64,000 bases of DNA from Sipunculus nudus (Eukaryota; Annelida; Sipuncula; Golfingiida; Sipunculidae): positions 93,718,330 to 93,782,329 of the forward strand of contig CM049307.1 of the NCBI GenBank assembly GCA_026874595.1. The letters are read 5' to 3'. Both the position numbers and the translations under genes were made by a program. Numbering within the stretch: the first letter of the stretch is position 1; every line of letters begins with the position of its first letter. Positions 49,284 to 60,999 of the stretch are shown piece by piece. The notes beneath the pieces were generated by a model. The model saw only the letters and a list, made by a program, of their open reading frames with translations. It had not been told where the DNA came from and searched no databases.

Positions 49284-49364
49284 ATGTTTTTGCAGGAGTT
49301 GGGGACGGAGCGACGGTGATGGCTTGTTTGGTCAATATTTGTCTTGTGCTATCGTCCTATAACA
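49284..49364 (-). pseudogene. Diverged ninth stalk exon with an internal stop
   Basis: Between taaacag and GTAAGC lie 81 bp that keep phase 1-1 (2 + 26x3 + 1). The 3' third, VAPSPTPAKT, is clearly homologous to the mini-exons, but the second complete codon is TAG. The remaining upstream part does not match the other copies. It is either dead or uses another acceptor. Confidence 0.55.
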
Positions 49365-49429
49365 CTGTTTAAATACATATACGAAAATTTGTGAGCATAT
49401 TGACCCCATGCAACTCAGAATAGAGGGAA

Positions 49430-50560
49430 AGATAAGATAGGATAAGATATATTTATTTAGAGCATGTAAAATACAGGAACTTTGTTTTGTTGAGGACATA
49501 CACAATACTTAAACACGTAATCTAGACTAGATTTAAAGTATTTTCACTCTCAGCCCTAAAATCCCTACTGCACAATGTAATAGAAAAGGGTACAAACGAT
49601 TACATACGTCGACTAGTTTTACATGCTACTGAGCGAAGTCTCTTACCAGATAGCAACATGTCTTTATAAACATGCAAAGGATGAGAGGTATCATTCAGTA
49701 CAGTCCTAGCGTTCTTAAACACTTTTTGCTGAAATACTTCATGAAATCAATCCACAGGAGAGCCAAGAACCTTCTGAACTATCCATTTCACCCGGTCTAG
49801 ATGAGACTTATCATCAGAGGATGCACTTTTGTACCAAAAATATGATACCAAATACATCAACACTTACAGTGACAGAAGAATAACCCAATCTCAAAATATT
49901 GTTATCTGCACCAAGAGATTTCAGCCTCCACAAGAAAAAAAGATCCTTTTATTTTCCTTCTTTACAACTTCATCAATATTATCAGACCATTCGAGATCAT
50001 CCTGAATAATTGTACCAAGGTATTTATAATTATTAACAATCTTAACTCCAAAATTATTAATACACACTTGGTTGACTACATTACATTCTTTCCTAAACTC
50101 GAATAAAACTTTCTTTGTGTTTTCAACATTTAAAAGGAGACTATGATTGACACACTATTTCAGTCATATGTAATATCTATTTTCTATAAAGCAATTCATT
50201 GTGATCAGATATGAGTTCTAAAAGCACTGTGTCATCTGCATATTCAATAATTTTATTGCCTTTATTCACTGTCTGACAGTTATTAGTGTAAACAGTAAAT
50301 AGGGCTGGTGAGAGTACACAATACTCCAGTATTTAAATTTAACAAAAGTTCCAGATCTGTCAAGGTGTTAATAAATGTAATGCATGACAGTTATATTAGC
50401 GTCTTCTACACTCCTATCAGCAAAATAAGCAAAGTTCAGTTTGTCCATTGCAGGTGAAATAGCCGGCATTAGTTTGCTCAAAACAGTTTTATCTAGACAC
50501 AATAGGTGTGAAGGCCACAGGTCTGTAATCGTTCATTGCAGTGATTTGTAATCCAACACT
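49430..50560 (-). pseudogene. LINE reverse transcriptase, 3' part (CR1/Jockey-like), decayed
   Basis: From high to low coordinate the minus strand encodes DYRPVAFTPIVS (about 50530), pieces resembling KLNFAYFADRSVEDAN, then IIEYADDTVLLELISDHN with the catalytic YADD at 50231-50242. It continues as VSYFWYKSASSDDKSHLDRV near 49830 and FVPFSITL near 49590. Stops and frameshifts are scattered. The start at DYRPV matches where the fragment at 55130-55500 breaks off, so they may be two halves of one element. Confidence 0.7.
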
Positions 50561-51029
50561 TACGTACAAGTAAGAACTCTCTATGAAAAGCAAATAGTTT
50601 GTTGGTTTATATTCAAAATGTTTTATTTGAGTAACATTTTGCATACTGTATCAATAAGTAATTAGGTGGACTTCATATTGTTTAAAAATATATTTTCGAA
50701 ATTTTACACGTGAGTATTTTGAACTCAAAAAGGGGGGATATATTCAGCAACATGATCAGGGGACCTTGCTTTGACAGAGAAACGTGTATCAATATTTACT
50801 TATTAGTTGATATTGGTAAATTTTCATATTAATTAAGTTTAACACGTTTGACCTGTATGTATGAGGATGTTTACATATGGATAGTATGTTATATGGGTGG
50901 TCAATAATCAACAGAGGGAGCAACAACATGTTTATCACCGGTAAGCATCTACCTGTTTTTCAATGTAAGCAGAAACGGGTTCCTAAAAAAGAAAGGAATG
51001 AATATACTTGTGTATGACCAGTAATATGT

Positions 51030-51215
51030 TTAGTACGCAAAAGAGAAACACTATTATCATATTTTGGATATGATGAAAATGGTATAGAGAACTTACTTTG
51101 AAACTAAAGGAATAAAATATTTCACTTGGCATTATTTTATAATCGAATTACAGGATTTCAGCAATACTTGACATATCAATTTATTTGGGGAAAAACAGCA
51201 TGTCAAAAGAGAATT
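51030..51215 (+). pseudogene. Short Tx1/L1-like LINE fragment
   Basis: The plus strand encodes YFGYDENGIEN, closely like WFGYDEKCIEKLNW in the NADAR LINE (around 13076-13120). Further on come a decayed FIWGK and KRINK. It is a few dozen codons long and runs directly into the G-tract repeat family. Confidence 0.5.
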
Positions 51216-52570
51216 AACAAGTGGCTCATGGGCCATGACGCTTAGCCGAATGACATGAATGACATGTTGAGAATATGTCCCTGTACAGGCAACTAATTAG
51301 AAAAATTAGGATAAGTATGTGGCATCATAGTTAATGCATATTAGTTGAAGTTTTATCAAGACCCATAAGCACACCAAATTTTTATGGCAGTCCATCTATC
51401 CGTTCCTAAGGATCTGGCACTTTGTGTGTATTTTGTGTTTTTTCTGGGTTGCTCGAACATGTCCTATAACTCAGAGAATATAGGTCACAGTGAACTTAAT
51501 TTCAATTTCTGAGAACTTTTGAGGAACTCTCAGGATGTCAAGTTAGAAGATTCTAGGTCCAATAGTTATGATTTGTGCTTTGCTTTGGTATCAAACATTT
51601 AATTATTCTGGGGTATTGCTGAGCCGCATAGTTTGGAAGACATGGGTAACAGAGACCTAATTTCAGGTTTCCAAGGAGACTTTTCATGTACCTACTAGGA
51701 TGTCAAGTTAGAAGATTCTAGGTACAGTGGTTATGACTGGTGCCCTGTTAACAGACGACCCGATCTTTAAAAGTTTCTGAATATAGAAAAAAATGCTGAA
51801 AAATTTAAAAGGATCTAGATGGCGCCACCAGTCTGCAGGAATGGATGAAACACTCCATGATCAGTATACATACAAAGAATCATTGTGATCAATGCATTAG
51901 TTGTTTAGATTCTGGAGTTTTTATATCAGATTTTTAATTATTCTGTCTGGTACTTTCGAGCCCCATATGTCGGAGAATATAGGTAACAGCGACCTGATAT
52001 CATGTTTCTGAAGGAAACCTTTGAGGAAGTCTCAAGATGTCAAGTTAGAAGATTGAAGGTCAATGGTTATGATTTGTGCCCTGCTTCGGTATCAAATTTT
52101 CAATTATTCTGGAGGGCATATACGAACCCCAAAGCTCGGAGGATATAGGCGACAGAGACCTTATTTCAGGTTTTTACGGAGAATTTTAAAAAGCTCTTCC
52201 AGGATGCCACGTTAGAAGATTCTAGGTCCAGGGGCTACGATTCGAGCTCTGTTAACGGACGACCGCATATTTAAAGGTCTCATAAAGGGAGTAAAAAATG
52301 CGTAATTTTTTTTAAATCCAGGCTTTCGAATCAAACTTTTAATTACTCTGGGGGGTTGGCGTAATCTTGAGCCCCATAGCTCGGAGAATATGTGTAACAG
52401 AGACCAAATTTAAGGTTTCCTAGGAGACGTTTCATTTATTTCCCAGGATGTTAAGTTAGAAGATTCTAGGTCCAGTATTTTCGATTTGTGCCCTGTTAAC
52501 GGACGATCACATCCATAGAGGTCTCAAAAATGGAGAAAAAAATGCGTTAAAATTGACCAAAACAATCCAG
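51215..52570. repeat. Diverged copy of the G-tract repeat family
   Basis: It starts caagtggctcatgggccatg, like the starts of copies A and B. At least five subrepeats carry agaatataggtaacag-type, gatgtcaagttagaagatt-type and tccag-gttatgatttgtgcc-type blocks, beginning near 51450, 51618, 51950, 52118 and 52360. Some intervals are about half of the 345-bp period seen in A and B. The sequence is older and lacks long G runs. Confidence 0.65.
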
Positions 52571-52579
52571 GTGGCTTTA

Positions 52580-55110
52580 TGATAAAGAACATATGTTATC
52601 AAATTTTATTGAAAGATCTGTACTTTTTAATGTACGTAAAAGATTATCTAAGTATAGTAAAATGTTACAAAGACCAAATACTGACATTAGAGACAGATTT
52701 AGAAGAAATATATAATATTTAAACTCAGGGTTTCATTACCAGGTCTCAAGCTGAAGCATGGAAAAGGAAAGAAAAGCACTAAATATTTTCTTAATTTAGT
52801 ATAAAAATACCGGAAAAACAATACGAAAATTGCAAAGAGATGACGGTTCTTTAAATACAGATCAGCAGGAAATCCTGTATATTTGTAAAGAACTTTATCA
52901 GAAATTATATTCAAATAAAAGTGAAAAAAAACAGTGCTGAAATAGAGCAGTATCTAAACTTTGTTAATGTTCCAAAACTAGGGACAGAGGAAAGTAGATT
53001 TTTAGAGAGTGCAATTACATATGAGGAATGCTTACAAAAAAAAAAAGCATTTTCCAAAGGGAAAAGTCCAGGAAATGGTGGAATTGGTTGATTGTTATAT
53101 GAAAATTTGGCCATACTTTGGCAGCACTATGGTAGATTTATTTAATAAAGCAATAATAGAAGGAGAACGTCCAAGCTCGCAGCGTAATGCAGTCATCACA
53201 TTTTTAGACAAAAAGGAAAGACAGAAATTTAATTTAAAAATTGAGACCAATCTCCATGTAAACAAATATAACAACATTTTATCAAAAACATTGACAATTA
53301 GGCCTATAAAAATTATTTCTAAGCTTATATTTATATAAATCAAACAGGATACATTTAAGGGCATATAGGGGAAAATATTCGTCTAATTAAAGACTTACTA
53401 CATTATACGGAGAATAAATATATTCCAGGGGTTCTAATATCAGTGCATTTTGAGAAAGGTTTTGACTCATTAGAATGGCCGTTTATGATTATACCACCAA
53501 GAAACAATTGTTATTCTGAAACATTCATTGATCTCATCAAAATGTTGTATTTTAATATCAGTAGTACAGTGATAAATAACGGAACATGTAGGTATTTGTT
53601 TGTGGGAAATTATAATCTTACTGAATGTGGCTGATACTGTGTGAAACCTGCCAGGATTGTTTTGGAAAATGTCAAATATTTCGAAGTTAGTGGTTTAAAT
53701 GTGCACACTTTCAAATCAGAAGGCTATTGCATAGGAGCTTTTAGAAATTCAAAGAAAAGAAACCATTGAATATTAAGTAGCCTGAAAAGAGTATTAAAAT
53801 ACTGGGTGTCTTTTGTTCATATGATAAGAAAGAATGTGAGAAAGAAAACTTTTATTATAAGAAAAATGATATTGAAAAGTTCCTTATCTCTGGTGAATGA
53901 GGAATTTGTCACTGCAGGGAAGAATTCAGATAGGTAAAACATTCATGATATCAAAATCCCAATATCAATTTATAAATGATTTAGTTCCTCTTCATGTTCT
54001 TAAGTATCTGGAAAAAATGATTTATCGGTTTATATGGAATAGGAAAACGGAGAAGCTACCAAAAATTCTCAAGGCACCGCACACGTCCAAATTGATTATA
54101 AAATCATCTTATGGAATAAGTTCTTTAAAGTCGGAATAATGACTGCAAAGGACTGCTTTGATAATAATAATAATGTACGGTCCTTTTGTTATTAGAATGA
54201 AAGAGGTCTTCAAGAAAGGTATTGCTCTAGGTGGTACTCACTGGTGTATTTATTATTGTCGAAAAGATATGATTTTGAGAGAGAATCTCTGAGTAGACCC
54301 CTTACTTTCCTTTTCCTGAATTATGGTAAACTTAATATATAAATAGAGCTAATTCTCGGCAGATATATGGATGCATTAAATATGAAAGTGTAGGCTTTAC
54401 TTTCAAGCCACCGCGGATCAATAAAGTTGAATATAAGCGACTGTGACTGGTCGTCGGTATACTTACTACCAAAACAGGTATTTACAAATGTGAAAACTCA
54501 GAATTTTCATTAAGAATTTTTACAGAATATTCTTGTTACTAATTATTGGTTGGGAAAATTAAAGCTAAAGGAAGATAATAAATGTTCATTCTGTACATTT
54601 GCCACTGATTATATACCTCATCTGTTCTGGGAATGAAACATAATCAAATCATGTTGGATATCTATGGAAAAGTGGAGTCGAAATAAGTTGAAATTTTGAT
54701 CACTTTTACATTGCTTTAAAAACAGTATTCTTAGGAGACTTGAATGGTGATGATTGGAAAAATTATCTTCTGACATTGGAAAAAAGATACATATATAGAT
54801 GTAGATGTAAGCAGAAAGATTAAATAGTGGAGCGAACGAGTATTATCTTAAACAGTATATGAAGATAGAATTTATTATTGCAAAATAATAAGGGGAATGT
54901 GTCTAATTTAATGGAAGAATGGTCTTTATAAAAATGCTTCTTATAATAAAAAGGAATTCGACATGTTAATGTCGTATATTTTTATATTATTTTACATTGT
55001 TTGGAGATGTGTATTGTAGGAAAATGTAGAGGTGGTTAAAAATGAATTTATGTACGTCATAACATAGATTTGTACAGACCTGACAAGCTTTGTAATTATT
55101 TTTGTTGAAT
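52580..55110 (+). pseudogene. Tx1/L1-like LINE ORF2, heavily decayed
   Basis: In order on the plus strand: TRSQAEAWK near 52740; LQRDDGSLNTDQQEILYICK near 52840; a broken KGKSPGNGG near 53060; INQTGYI-type text near 53340; and VHFEKGFDSLEWPFM near 53440, the catalytic block with F-A replaced. Then ILGVFCSYDKKECEKENF lies near 53800, MRNLSLQGRIQIGKTF at 53897, and a zinc-binding remnant, CSFCTFATDYIPHLFWE, near 54585. Frameshifts and stops are many. The 3' UTR may end with gaattaaacattgttaaa near 55123. It lies inside a minus-strand LINE. Confidence 0.7.
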
Positions 55111-55129
55111 TAAACATTGTTAAAATGGC

Positions 55130-55500
55130 TTTGGGTTTCTTTGGAACCGGTATGATTGTGGCCGTCTTCCAAAACACAGGAATTTTTCTCGTCAGGAGTT
55201 ACTCGTTGTAGATACACTGAAATATATCACAAATATCTAGATGACCATTTTTAACACCTTGGAGGAGGGCCCATCTGGACTAGCAGTTTTAATATGTCTG
55301 AAGGCTTAATTAACATCCTCTGCACTAGCTTCACAAGGTATAACCTGATTTACATCGTTCACGATATATGGTGTCTCTGTATTACTTTTTGTGATGTCAA
55401 ATCTTACATAAAAATGGTTTCAATCCTGAGAAAGTTTATCCAGTGCACATGATGGTTTAAGGCTATCCCAAACTGCTTTAGTTATTTTTAGATTATTTTC
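55130..55500 (-). pseudogene. LINE reverse-transcriptase N-part (CR1/Jockey-like)
   Basis: The minus strand encodes, in shifting frames, DGPSSRVLK and then FWKTATIIPVPKKPKA, the fingers region just before the N-D-Y-R-P block. The similarity stops at about 55130, where the plus-strand LINE begins. Confidence 0.6.
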
Positions 55501-55679
55501 AGTCTTCTATAAGCACTCTTGCATTTCTGAATTAAGGAGTCCAAGTATCTTTGAACCCCTTTGACAATCGTAATCTGTGATTTTCTCTTATTTTCAATTC
55601 CAATTCTAAAGTAATTCGCAATTATCAATATTCCTTGTCGCCTTTCTCTACGCCAATGTAACAAGCAACCATTCCCAAT

Positions 55680-58625
55680 TCAACTCTCATATGGATAAAT
55701 ACAAAAGGTACATATTTTCAGAAAAAGAAATTATGAAAGACCTGTTAAGTGTAGTTGGAAACACATGAAACAAGTCCTGAACTGTTATTTTCCGACTTCT
55801 TGTTGTAGAAACAGCACGATATAACGTCCTTCCGGCACTTAATAGAAAAGGTTTGGTAATTAAATCTAGCAAAAATTAATACGATATAAGTATAAATTAT
55901 CTTCTCTTTTTAGTTCTTTAAAGGCTGATGGGGGATTAATGTCACCTATTTTAATCATTGGCTTCTGGCAACAAATTTTATTCATGTGGTTCAAATGATA
56001 AAAAGGTTACTTGTGCTAGAACTCTCAAGGAAACCCCTTCACCTGTAAATACAAGACGGCAAAAAAAGGCAATTATGCAATTCAACAAATCACACAAAGA
56101 AATACCTTTTCCAAAAGACGTGAGGCATATCGGATCTGAGAAATATTAATTTTTATGCTAAACAACATAAGTACGACATCATGATGACTGGGATGACAGC
56201 AGTATAATATACATAACGATTGCATATAGTAGGCGTTTACTGTGTAATAATTGACAGAGGAAAACCGAATATAGCAAAATGAAAGTTCAAGATTGATACA
56301 TTGCATCAATTGAAGCTCAGAGCACATCACGAAAATATTTAAGTTTTGAGTTGAAGGTAATCGTATGCATGATAACAAATACATGTATGTCGATAAAGGC
56401 TCTAACACGCAAAAAAGCAGCATGTAGCTGCTAAAGTTGAAAGACAGGCTCACGTGAATAGATTCAAACAGGATTAAATATTTGTCCTGATCTTTGTTGA
56501 TTGACCTGTAATAAGCAGAATTCGGGGAAACTGACAACACTGCCAGATAAAATCTGTTGAAGTAAATCATTGGCAAAAAAATTAGTGGTTCTTTGCTTTT
56601 TCTCCAAGCAAAGTGAGGCACAAACTGTTTTTTTTCGGATTTTACTGAATAATTGTAGAAGGTTCATGTAAAACTGTATGACAATCCATAAGATTTTTAA
56701 GGCAAGTAGAATCACTATATATAGTTTTTCTTTATACCATTATGACAAAGAACAGCCGGCAATACGAAATGTAAGTACAAACTGTATTACTGACATGTAG
56801 AATAGTTCCATTATTTTGTGTCAACTTAATCCTGTAAAGTTTTCTCAAGAAGAACAGTCTTTTGTTTGCCCTTTTGTAAATATTTGCCACATTTTCGAAG
56901 TTGAATTTATCATCAATTATAGTATCAATATATTTGTATTTTCTTACTCTTTCTACCATCTGTTAATTAATTATAAAAGCTTCGTGTTTTCATTTCCTTT
57001 TTCTGTAATCTACAATCATACCATCATTATTAAGTTCCAAGAAATAGCCATTGCAGCAGGATAGAAGGTTTGTACCTATAGCCTGTAGTCCAGATCTAAT
57101 GTATTGCAAAGACCAACCATTGCAGTGTCATCTGCGTACTCGTACAGGTTTCAACCTTTAGAAATGTCTATGCAATCATTAGTGTGCAAGGTAAATAAAA
57201 TGGTTGAAAACACATCCCCGAGAAGCTCCTTTTTCAGGTTGATATCTCTTTAACTGACATTATTTAAAATGACAATTTGGTATCTTTTTTTTGTTAAAAA
57301 AACATTTGTATCCAGGGTATGATGAATGGACTAACATTCATTTCATTAGTTTCCCCGAAAAGCACATGTGGATGTATGGTATTGAAAGCACTTGAAACGT
57401 CTATAAATAAGATCTACGCAGACTTGCAATTAGCCTTGCTATTTGGTGTATCAATACATTTTAGAAGGTCATGAGTGATCAGAATTGTCGAATCTGGGAC
57501 ACTCCTTTAAACAGTATACTGTAGGGATCTTGGTGCTGCTTTATATGTCTACATAGTTTAGAGTTTTATTTTCAATTTTTGAAAAATTTCATAACAATAG
57601 CAGTGGGTGTCACTGTTTTGAAATCATTATATGCATTGATGTTTTCTAAACTGTTGGTACATACCCTGTGTATAGTGAAATCTGATATAATCGAAAATAA
57701 ATGGGAGCCAATTCCTCACTACATACTTTAAGGATCTTTCCACCTAATATGACCGGCCCCATTCTTTGCTAACATTCACAGTGTTAAAAATATCTTGTGC
57801 GTTAATTTGCATACATGTATCCTATTCTAAAATTCATATTCGTTACATATTCGTTTAATAGTTGTGCACACGTCTGAAAAGTTTTGTTTATCAAATCGCC
57901 AATAAAACTCGTTCAGTTAAATGCAATATTCTTCCATGTTCTCCGGTTCAGGTGAAATGGTTTTCTGAACATAGACAGTCAGGGTTTAAAACATTTCCAT
58001 ACTGATTTTGTAATATTTACACCTATATATACATTTCCTAATCTCTCTCGTTTCATCAATCAAATGAGAATAATCTTTTTTTCAATAAGCATTCCTTTTT
58101 ATTACGTTTAACAACTCCTAAAGCTCTTACGTAACCCATGGCTTACTGTTTGGATTACTGCTTTTTTACATTATTGTCCGCACACAAATTTATGTAACTG
58201 GTGATGAAGTCCATATTATCATCTAGGCATGATTTCGTGTCAAACAGCAATTTCCAATCAGTTGTTTCTACAAAGAACTGTACTTTATCACAGATACCCA
58301 GATCCAACACTTTCACAGTTTTTTTTTTACAGGTTTAGGTTTCTGTTTATACTTAGTAAAAATGTAGAGAATATTGTGATCTGATCGGCAAGAGGACCTT
58401 TCCTTTTTTTATACATTACACAAAAACAGATCCAGGGTTTTATTAACTCTTGTGTGACACTTAATGGTTGATAATGTGGAATAGTTTTCTGGAATTCAAA
58501 ATAATTGAAATCGCAACAGACAATAATTAGCCAGTCCGGAGAGTTACTTTCAGAGTCCATGATCTGATCATACATTATGTTTGAAGCTGGTTTTTCATCA
58601 CTGTGAGGTGGTACATACATATTTA
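55680..58625 (-). pseudogene. LINE with endonuclease and reverse-transcriptase remnants (CR1/Jockey-like)
   Basis: The upper end (58327-58620) is an APE-type endonuclease stretch, VYVPPHSDEKPASN and LIIVCCDFNYFEFQKTIPHY, where GDFN has become CDFN. A YADD lies at 57127-57138 with EYADDTAMVG. Below it, VERVRKYKYIDTIIDDKFNF and KRANKRLFFLRKLYRIKL (56732-56959) are the typical thumb region. A C-terminal piece is recognisable near 55700-55870. The order is right for a single element over about 2.9 kb, with many stops. Confidence 0.7.
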
Positions 58626-58649
58626 AAAAATCTTATTGATTCATAATTT

Positions 58650-59400
58650 CATGGCTAAATCCTCTCCAAATATTATGATTAAGAGCTTGGTATGATAGAA
58701 TTAATTTGTTTTACAATCTTATAACAGGTTGTGGATGAACGGGGTTGCTGGTGTTGTGTTCAAGTTCAACAAAAATAATATCCATATACCATGTTTCAAA
58801 TAATGATTACCTTTCCTTAATATTGTCTGATTCCGCCATTTCCCACAAATCATTTACGGAAATAAACCTGGGCATGGTTTTGGAGTCCATGCGCACGCAT
58901 ATTCTTTACATTTTCATTGTTGCTATATTAAAACGAATATATCAGGTATAGTTCAACTCAACGTTAACTTTGTGGACATAATCTCAATTTTTATTAATTT
59001 TATGCATTACATACAACGTGAAAGGAAATATTTCTAATATCTTAATGACAAAAGATTTATGCATTAAAGTTAAAATCTCCTCATTCATGGAACTAATTTT
59101 TGGGCACCAATTTTCTTTCTTTGCGTACCAAATCAAAACAAGACCTTTCCATTAAAAACCCGAAATGCATGCAAAGTGTCCTGAATCATTCCAAATAACA
59201 AACTGAGGATAGACCCATATAGCATAGTTTAAAAATCTGTACATTAAAGTAAAGATGTCCTAGAATCTCCCAAATCAGGTCTATAACTATTCGATGGAAC
59301 GACAGTGCAATATAGTGATTTTAACTGAGCCACTGCAGTCAATGTTAGCAAAATCATATCATGGGGCACACTTTTTGTACTTTGTGTGATAATAAATGAT
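58650..59400. other. No recognised feature
   Basis: AT-rich sequence with chance frames only. Confidence 0.5.
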
Positions 59401-59417
59401 ATGAGGTGGTTACTTAC

Positions 59418-59478
59418 AAGGTATCAAGTGTAAAATTGAAAGTGACAGTACTAAGGAATAATGGCAAGTATATAACAT
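59418..59478 (-). CDS. Candidate signal-peptide exon (weak)
   Basis: The ATG at 59476-59478 opens 20 codons plus one base, ending at a strong CTT|GTAAGT donor in phase 1, the phase used by all lectin exons. The peptide contains the hydrophobic run SLVLSLSILHLIP, as in a signal sequence, but lacks an N-terminal positive charge. It lies upstream of all mini-exons on the minus strand but downstream of the Gly/Ser exon at 60875, so both cannot be in one transcript in the usual signal-first order. It may be a chance match. Confidence 0.25.
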
Positions 59479-59889
59479 GAGGATGCTACTACTAAGATGC
59501 TACTACTAGAATGTCCGGTTAGGTTCTGTATTAGACTAAGAATAACGTTACGCTTAGATATCTTTGCACTAAATCTATATAACATCATAATGTTTTGACT
59601 GCAGTCAACATTAGCACTATCATTGCATCCACATGAATTTGTGCTGATATTTTAAATGCGTTAGCATGGGCGTAAAATATTTACAACATTTTGATTATAA
59701 CTGAAGGCTATATGGAGGTTTTAGATTTTCAATTTCCTTGGATAAAGGCCTGTATTACCTTGCAATTGTAAAGAATAAAAAACTTAAAATACAAAGCACC
59801 ATAAAAAAAAAAGATTAAAAAAACAAATACATTAACATAAAATTGCACCTTCAAGCACGGGTAAATGAAATGTATCCTGGTATTAATCA

Positions 59890-60150
59890 AAACGACAATC
59901 TTTAATAGAGACCAGTCCCTACTAGAGACCGGGAGCACAGATGGAAATTCGCTCGGACTCGCCCTGCTGGCAGGATTTGAATTGGCCGGGAACAGCAGCT
60001 GTAAGGCTTGCAACACCAGACTGGAACTTAAACAGCAGCAAGCTAAGCGGCATTGTATGTCTCAGAAGCTGTCTGGGAGGACTGGCTTGACAGCACCTTT
60101 CAACAAATCTCGCCTGCCCTTGGTTGTCACAAGTGGTGTTTTGTAGAGAG
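59890..60150. other. GC-richer segment, unassigned (possible SINE)
   Basis: It is less AT-rich than its surroundings and open on both strands. On the minus strand aattcaaatcctgccagc resembles a tRNA B box (GGTTCAANTCC), preceded by gcaagccttacagctgc, so a tRNA-derived repeat is possible. No protein family is recognised. Confidence 0.25.
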
Positions 60151-60874
60151 GCACTTCGACTCTTCCTAAACTGACGTTACCCGGTTAAAAAATAACTACT
60201 TACGAGACAAAACCAATCAAGTTGCTGATAATCAATATGATTGGTGCTTTATGAAATGTAACAACATAGCTCAATTTGACTGCCTCACACACCTATTCCA
60301 AGATAGAAAGTATCTCAACATATAAAAACTTTAGTTATTTTGCACAGATTGTACAGCTTGTTATAATAACAAATTTGAGGCACACTCCGTCGGTCGAATT
60401 GTGACGTTCGATAATATGTTGGGCCCAGAGAAACCATCGACCCTGGACAAACTCCAACACAACACTATAATTTTCAAGCCAGGAAAACGCCCGGGTCACT
60501 AGTGCAGAGAGACGAACGTTTTCAACTTTTTCCACTAATGTACACACCCCTTTATTTTTCTACACAATTTTAAATCCCACGTGCCTGACTAACACAATGT
60601 AGACAAACCACCCTAAAAGTCAATCCGAAGCGTTTTATTACAAGCGGGTTCAAAAATTTCGAAACCAATCTAAGAAATTCTTGAAATGCAAGAAAATTCC
60701 CCTGCATGATGAATACTTAAGTTTGCACTTCTGCAAATACCTTTTCTCAGTAACCTTGAAATATCACCTTTCTTACCCGAAAATGATATCAAAGTGAATA
60801 CGTTCTTTTGTCTTATAAATCATTTGTAAGTAATTACATTTTTATTCAGAATTTTTGTTGATTATGAAACCAAC

Positions 60875-60967
60875 CTGAACCACCGGAACCAGTTAACCCG
60901 GAACCAGTTGGATCGTCGCCGCTGCCAACGTTGCTTAAGCCGCTGGAATCAAGGCTGCTTCCCCCAA
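60875..60967 (-). CDS. Gly/Ser-rich phase 1-1 exon, probably of the same or a neighbouring secreted protein
   Basis: The exon of 93 bp lies between a catttcag acceptor and a GTTGGT donor (weaker than GTAAGC), phase 1-1 (2 + 30x3 + 1). It encodes GGSSLDSSGLSNVGSGDD, then PTGSGLTGSGGS. The first split codon would be Val (G|TT), as in the mini-exons. Low-complexity Gly/Ser linkers are common next to mucin-like stalks. It is 12.5 kb upstream of the first intact mini-exon; membership in the lectin gene is inferred from strand and phase only. Confidence 0.5.
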
Positions 60968-60999
60968 CTGAAATGTGAATTAACAATTAAATATGACCT

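Noticed and set aside
59865-60146. Real 93-codon gene on the plus strand
   Set aside because: Both strands are open, no family is recognised, and a tRNA-like B box on the minus strand suggests a repeat.
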